Shown here: positions 60,842 through 64,000 of the stretch, piece after piece
How positions within the stretch are numbered: the stretch's first letter is position 1
Layout: every line of letters begins with the position of its first letter
From: Duganella sacchari
Lineage (GTDB): Bacteria; Pseudomonadota; Gammaproteobacteria; Burkholderiales; Burkholderiaceae_D
Direction of reading: 5' to 3'
Assembly: GCF_900143065.1 (NCBI RefSeq)
Contig: NZ_FRCX01000008.1
Span: forward strand, 124,001 to 188,000
Length of the DNA: 64,000 nt
Translations under genes and position numbers: made by a program
The notes under the pieces: model-generated
What the model was told of the DNA's origin: nothing
The model's input: only the letters and a program-made list of their open reading frames with translations
The model's database searches: none

Positions 60842-61909
60842 TCAGAAATTGTGCCGTAGGCCCAGCGCTACGCCCTTGAGCGTGGCGCCGGGCTGCACGC
60901 CCAGGCTGTTGATGGCGAAATCCACCACGCCGTTGCGCCGATTCGACAGATGGCTGTAATACACAAACAGCGCGCTGCGTCTGGACAGGGTGTAGTCGTA
61001 GCCTGCCGTGTAGTGGGTGGCGCCGGTCGCCGCTCCTTTGCGCACAAAGCCGACGGTGACGCCGTCCGCCGCGCTGCCGCTGCCATTGCCCGCATGGCCG
61101 ATGCCGAGCTTGATGCCGTGGCGGCCCATCTGCTGCGTCAGGGCGGCGTAGACATCGTTGCGCGCCAGCGTGCCGCCTGCCGTTTCGTAGCGCAGCCGTT
61201 CGGCGATCATCGCCACCCGCGTTTCGCCATAGCGGTAGGCGGCAGCCAGCTTGGCGCCGCTGTCGTTCAGACCGGGACCCTGGTAGGCGTGATGGCGCTC
61301 ATAGGCGGCGCTGGCATACCAGGCGCCTTGTTCGTAGATCAGCGCCGCCGAGCTCAGCGATGGGTGGGCGCCGCTGGCCGGGCGCTCTTCGCTGAGGCCG
61401 TGGGCGACGCGCAGCTGCACGCCATGCCAGAGTGGCGTCCAGTAATGTACGCTGTTTTGCTGGCGGCGGTCGAAGGACGCGGTGTCGCTGGTGTTGCTGA
61501 CGGTGGCGCCGGCGCCGTTGCCCATGATGCTCATGTAGCCGGCGGTGGTCGGGTAGTACGGGTCGAGGCTGGCAGTGGCGCCGTTGTAGGGCGTGACCCA
61601 GTTACCGGCGAACAGCGTCCCGGCAGCGCCTTCGATGCCGAGCCGGGTGTCGCGCGCGGCCGGGCTGCCGGCGCCCGTATCGGGCGACAGCGTGCCTTCG
61701 ATCTGGAACAGGATGCGGGTACCGCCGCCCAGATCTTCGCTGCCGCGAAAGCCCAGCACCGAGCGGTAATTGCTGAGCCGCGCCACGGGCGTACCATCGT
61801 TTTGCAGGCGTTCCAGGCCGACGTTGAGCCGGCCATACACCTGTACATCGTCCTGGGCGATAGCACTGGCGCTCAGGGTGGCGAGCAGGACGGAAAGAAT
61901 CTTGTGCAT
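60842..61909 (-). CDS. Gram-negative porin
   Basis: A 355-residue outer-membrane porin of the betaproteobacterial type. The signal peptide is MHKILSVLLATLSASAIA, followed by DDVQVYGRLNVGLERLQNDG. GFRGSEDLGGGTRILFQIEG is the family's conserved second-strand region, and the chain ends ATLKGVALGLRHNF with the C-terminal Phe needed for BAM recognition. It forms a trimeric beta-barrel for small hydrophilic solutes. It is divergent from the gene at 61990 and follows a separate transcription unit. Specificity is unknown. Confidence 0.92.
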   Translation of the reverse strand: MHKILSVLLATLSASAIAQDDVQVYGRLNVGLERLQNDGTPVARLSNYRSVLGFRGSEDLGGGTRILFQIEGTLSPDTGAGSPAARDTRLGIEGAAGTLFAGNWVTPYNGATASLDPYYPTTAGYMSIMGNGAGATVSNTSDTASFDRRQQNSVHYWTPLWHGVQLRVAHGLSEERPASGAHPSLSSAALIYEQGAWYASAAYERHHAYQGPGLNDSGAKLAAAYRYGETRVAMIAERLRYETAGGTLARNDVYAALTQQMGRHGIKLGIGHAGNGSGSAADGVTVGFVRKGAATGATHYTAGYDYTLSRRSALFVYYSHLSNRRNGVVDFAINSLGVQPGATLKGVALGLRHNF

Positions 61910-61989
61910 GATTGCCGGGTTCCTATTGTTGTTACGGTGCGAGCCGCTTATTATTTCACCCCCACTTTTCTTTCGACACGACCATAAGT

Positions 61990-62478
61990 ATGAGTATTGA
62001 GTACCCCGATGCAGATGACGGCGCCCTGGTGCAGGATGATCGCCTGTGGCAAGGCAATGGCTGGACCGCGCGCGTGATTAAAAACGAAGACGACGATGGC
62101 TGGGCCGTCGCCATGATCAAGGATGGTGAACCGGAACCGGCGCTGGTCGGGCCGTGGACCATGGGCCGTGACAAGAAAAATCCCAAACCGCTCGACGTCA
62201 ACGCCTTCAATACCCTGGTCAAGACCGCCAACGAGGTGATCCGCCGCCACGAGCAGCAACTGCACGCGCAGCTGCACAAGAACGTCACAGTGGGAACGGA
62301 CGATGGCCCGGTCAAGGTTTGCCTGGACATCACGCCCGACGAAGATGACCCTTACGCGACCCTGAGCGCCTTCGACCAGTACGGCGAAGAGCTTGCAAAA
62401 GTACGTGTCGCCCCCACCTTTAAACTCAGCGTAAGCAGCGCGTCCGCATGGATAGATAGCAGCTACAAGAAGCCTTAA
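61990..62478 (+). CDS. Hypothetical soluble acidic protein
   Basis: A 162-residue protein (MSIEYPDADDGALVQDDRLW) that I do not recognise. It is rich in Asp and Glu, without signal peptide or membrane span. A conserved-looking core is GWAVAMIKDGEPEPALVGPW followed by TMGRDKKNPKPLD and then a helix, VKTANEVIRRHEQQLHAQLH. ATG 61990 is preferred to an upstream start at 61912 because the intervening codons are atypical and include a Phe/Cys-rich stretch. No clear Shine-Dalgarno is seen. Function unknown. Confidence 0.7.
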   Translation: MSIEYPDADDGALVQDDRLWQGNGWTARVIKNEDDDGWAVAMIKDGEPEPALVGPWTMGRDKKNPKPLDVNAFNTLVKTANEVIRRHEQQLHAQLHKNVTVGTDDGPVKVCLDITPDEDDPYATLSAFDQYGEELAKVRVAPTFKLSVSSASAWIDSSYKKP

Positions 62479-62599
62479 AGAAACTATATGCTTGAAAGCT
62501 ATTGTTATTGAATTACATAAAAATTTCGTTAAATAAACGTGTAAGTGAATGTAACACTCAATCGTGCGTGCCCTGATTTTTGACGCTCGACTGCTACAT

Positions 62600-62658
62600 T
62601 GAAACCTCCTCGCGCGGTGTATTTTTTACACCGTTTTTTTTTACCCAAGGAGGTTTCA
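62600..62658 (+). promoter_or_regulatory. Anti-Shine-Dalgarno leader of the FxDxF-like PEP-CTERM gene
   Basis: The 11 bases tgaaacctcct (62600-62610) are the exact complement of aggaggtttca (62648-62658), which contains the Shine-Dalgarno AAGGAGG and the A of the ATG. The arms enclose a terminator hairpin with T9. Transcripts that include the left arm would have the ribosome-binding site masked. An extended -10-like TGCTACATT (62592-62600) just before the left arm could instead produce transcripts that lack it. Confidence 0.6.
62615..62642 (+). terminator. Intrinsic terminator inside the FxDxF-like leader
   Basis: The arms cggtgta (62615-62621) and tacaccg (62627-62633) pair around five T, followed by nine T (62634-62642). 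This is a typical Rho-independent terminator. It would end transcription from the upstream hypothetical gene or act as an attenuator for the PEP-CTERM gene, whose ATG is only 15 bases beyond. Confidence 0.7.
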
Positions 62659-63203
62659 TGAAAACAGCAAAACGCATCGTAAGTGCAGTGGTAATCGCCG
62701 GCGCGGCCATGGTGGCCAATGGCGCCATGGCGGCGGATGTCAGCAACCCGGATACCGCGCTGCCATTGGCCGTGGGTGGTGACTACTTCGGTCATACCTT
62801 CGCAAACAACAACGCCGGCAACAGCTTCGCCGAGCGTTACACCTTTAACGTTGGCGCCGGCAGCTCGATCTACGCCGATTTGTTCTCCAACGCCAAAGAC
62901 GCCAACAGCGGCCTGGACATTCTGGGTCTGGCACTGTTCAACGCGGATGGCCTGGTACTCAAGGGTAGCCAGACCTCGACCGGCAAAACCGATGTGTGGG
63001 AGCTGACCTCGGGTCCGCTGGCCGCAGGCCACTACTTCCTGCTGGTGAGCGGTACCGTACTGTCGAACTCGGTGGCAAGCTACACCGGTTCCGCAGCGGT
63101 AACGGCCGTCCCTGAGCCTGCCACCTATGGCATGCTGCTGGGTGGCCTGGGTCTGGTGGGCGCCTTGGCACGCCGCAAGCAAAAAGCTTCGGATGCTGCA
63201 TAA
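62658..63203 (+). CDS. FxDxF-like PEP-CTERM protein
   Basis: A 181-residue exported protein: signal peptide (MKTAKRIVSAVVIAGAAMVA, cut near GAMA), then a beta-sandwich body with SFAERYTFNVGAGSSIYADL, reminiscent of the FxDxF subfamily though the motif is FAERYTF. The C-terminal exosortase signal is VPEPATYGMLLGGLGLVGAL followed by ARRKQKASDAA. The ribosome-binding site AAGGAGG is four bases from ATG 62658, which fixes the start. Its leader holds a terminator and an anti-Shine-Dalgarno arm. It probably accompanies exopolysaccharide like other PEP-CTERM proteins. Confidence 0.9.
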   Translation: MKTAKRIVSAVVIAGAAMVANGAMAADVSNPDTALPLAVGGDYFGHTFANNNAGNSFAERYTFNVGAGSSIYADLFSNAKDANSGLDILGLALFNADGLVLKGSQTSTGKTDVWELTSGPLAAGHYFLLVSGTVLSNSVASYTGSAAVTAVPEPATYGMLLGGLGLVGALARRKQKASDAA

Positions 63204-63310
63204 GTTGATGTAACCGCGTTTTTTGCGCGCCAGCCAGGTGGCTCGCGCCGCCTGGCTCTGCTAGTATTTCCTATGCGCATGTACCACATGGTCATAACAT
63301 AGGAAAACCG

Positions 63311-64000
63311 ATGGAAAGTCGTCTCTCCCGGCTCGAAGCCGTTCAAACCGTGCTGCTCGAAATCGGGCAGAAATCCAGCAGTTGCACCGATATCAGCGAA
63401 TTCCTCCAGGCAGTACATGCGGCATTGGGTCGTATCATGTACGCGGCGAACTTTTTCGTCGCGCTGAGCGATCAGCAAGGCCCGGCCAACAAGGTCCGCT
63501 TTGTGTATTTCGTTGACGAGGTGGATGATCCGCCGCCGCGCGACGAGCTGTTTGAACTGGTGGCCGGCGAATCGCCGACCGCTGCCGTGATACTGAGCCG
63601 TGAACGCATTGTCATGACGGCGGCTGAGCATCGCTCCAAACGCGAGGACAACGCCGAGTTTGGCATCGGTACGGTTGCCGAGCACTGGATGGGCTGCCCC
63701 TTGTTCGACCACAATCACCAGGTGCTGGGCGCCGTGGTCATACAGAGCTACGACAGGGAGCACACCTTCAGCGACGAAGATCAGGCGCTGTTTGCATCGA
63801 TTGCCAACCACGTCTCCAGCGCGCTGCAGGGCTTGCAGAGCATGGACCGTCTGGAGCGCGCCGTGCAGGAACGGACCGCCCAGCTGCAACACGAAGTGGC
63901 CGAGCGCCGCCGCGCCGAAAACATCCAGCGCGCGCTGTATGAGCTGGCCAACCTTTCGGCGACCGCTACCGGCGGCAGCCGCCTGAATATGCGTCTGCAC
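63311..64000 (+). CDS. GAF-domain sensor protein, N-terminal part
   Basis: The first 230 residues of a gene cut by the end of the window. MESRLSRLEAVQTVLLEIGQ is followed by a GAF domain (about 25-180), with GTVAEHWMGCPLFDHNHQVL and AVVIQSYDREHTFSDEDQAL, the usual GAF ending. A coiled coil then starts (AVQERTAQLQHEVAERRRAE). This layout is common upstream of GGDEF, EAL or histidine-kinase domains, and a c-di-GMP enzyme is likely, but the output domain is outside the window. AGGA precedes the ATG by about 7 bases. Confidence 0.82.
   Translation, partial: MESRLSRLEAVQTVLLEIGQKSSSCTDISEFLQAVHAALGRIMYAANFFVALSDQQGPANKVRFVYFVDEVDDPPPRDELFELVAGESPTAAVILSRERIVMTAAEHRSKREDNAEFGIGTVAEHWMGCPLFDHNHQVLGAVVIQSYDREHTFSDEDQALFASIANHVSSALQGLQSMDRLERAVQERTAQLQHEVAERRRAENIQRALYELANLSATATGGSRLNMRLH

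Noticed and set aside
63231..63258. Hairpin agccagg/cctggct after the FxDxF-like gene as a terminator
   Set aside because: The stem is plausible but no T-run follows; not strong enough to annotate.

Overview
The window is high-GC proteobacterial chromosome, most likely from a betaproteobacterium of the Oxalobacteraceae (Duganella/Massilia/Janthinobacterium-like). This is inferred from gene content: PEP-CTERM and FxDxF-like exported proteins, a PhaM granule protein, DUF3108 pairs, a TamAB pair, a Burkholderiales-type porin and many c-di-GMP and two-component proteins. I see no rRNA, tRNA, CRISPR array, insertion sequence or phage. One short AT-rich gene (9656-10078) and a few intergenic spacers depart from the base composition of the rest.

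Layout. 1-1915: end of an endonuclease/exonuclease/phosphatase protein, cardiolipin synthase ClsB and Hsp15. 1977-9646: a fatty-acid beta-oxidation cluster (TetR regulator, acyl-CoA dehydrogenase, FadN-type hydroxyacyl-CoA dehydrogenase/hydratase, hotdog thioesterase, thiolase, enoyl-CoA hydratase). 10201-14176: an AraC regulator, a DUF4331 and a DUF4198 exported protein, a Tat-exported alpha/beta hydrolase and an XRE/MmyB-type regulator; this block is bracketed by two near-identical operator-like palindromes. 15016-16230: an MFS exporter interrupted by one in-frame TAA. 16334-21829: a periplasmic binding protein, hybrid histidine kinase, M48 protease fused to a pilin-like domain, PnuC and a REC-AraC regulator. 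22014-26387: a minimal chaperone-usher (spore coat U type) pilus locus. 26850-29300: an HxlR regulator and an ECF sigma/anti-sigma operon. 29301-36943: TPR-GAF-GGDEF cyclase, Tag glycosylase, MnmC, and a kinase with a REC-TPR regulator. 37068-40110: PhaM and two DUF3108 proteins. 40193-45140: a three-gene condensin-like operon (kleisin-like, MksE-like, SMC-like MksB). 45137-48839: two conserved unknowns and an S9 peptidase. 48985-55301: TamB and TamA. 55392-59153: QueC and a CHASE-PAS-GAF-GGDEF cyclase. 59158-64000: a membrane protein, two PEP-CTERM proteins, a porin, a hypothetical protein and a truncated GAF sensor.

The points most worth following are: (1) the stand-alone MksBEF/Wadjet-like SMC operon with no JetD nuclease beside it; (2) the leader of the FxDxF-like PEP-CTERM gene, where an 11-nt anti-Shine-Dalgarno arm encloses an intrinsic terminator hairpin; (3) the shared operator at 10201 and 14152; (4) the protease-pilin fusion, whose ribosome-binding site also lies in a hairpin; (5) the GAA-to-TAA nonsense codon in the MFS gene; (6) the MnmC protein with a decayed methyltransferase half. 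All family assignments come from reading motifs, without database searches.
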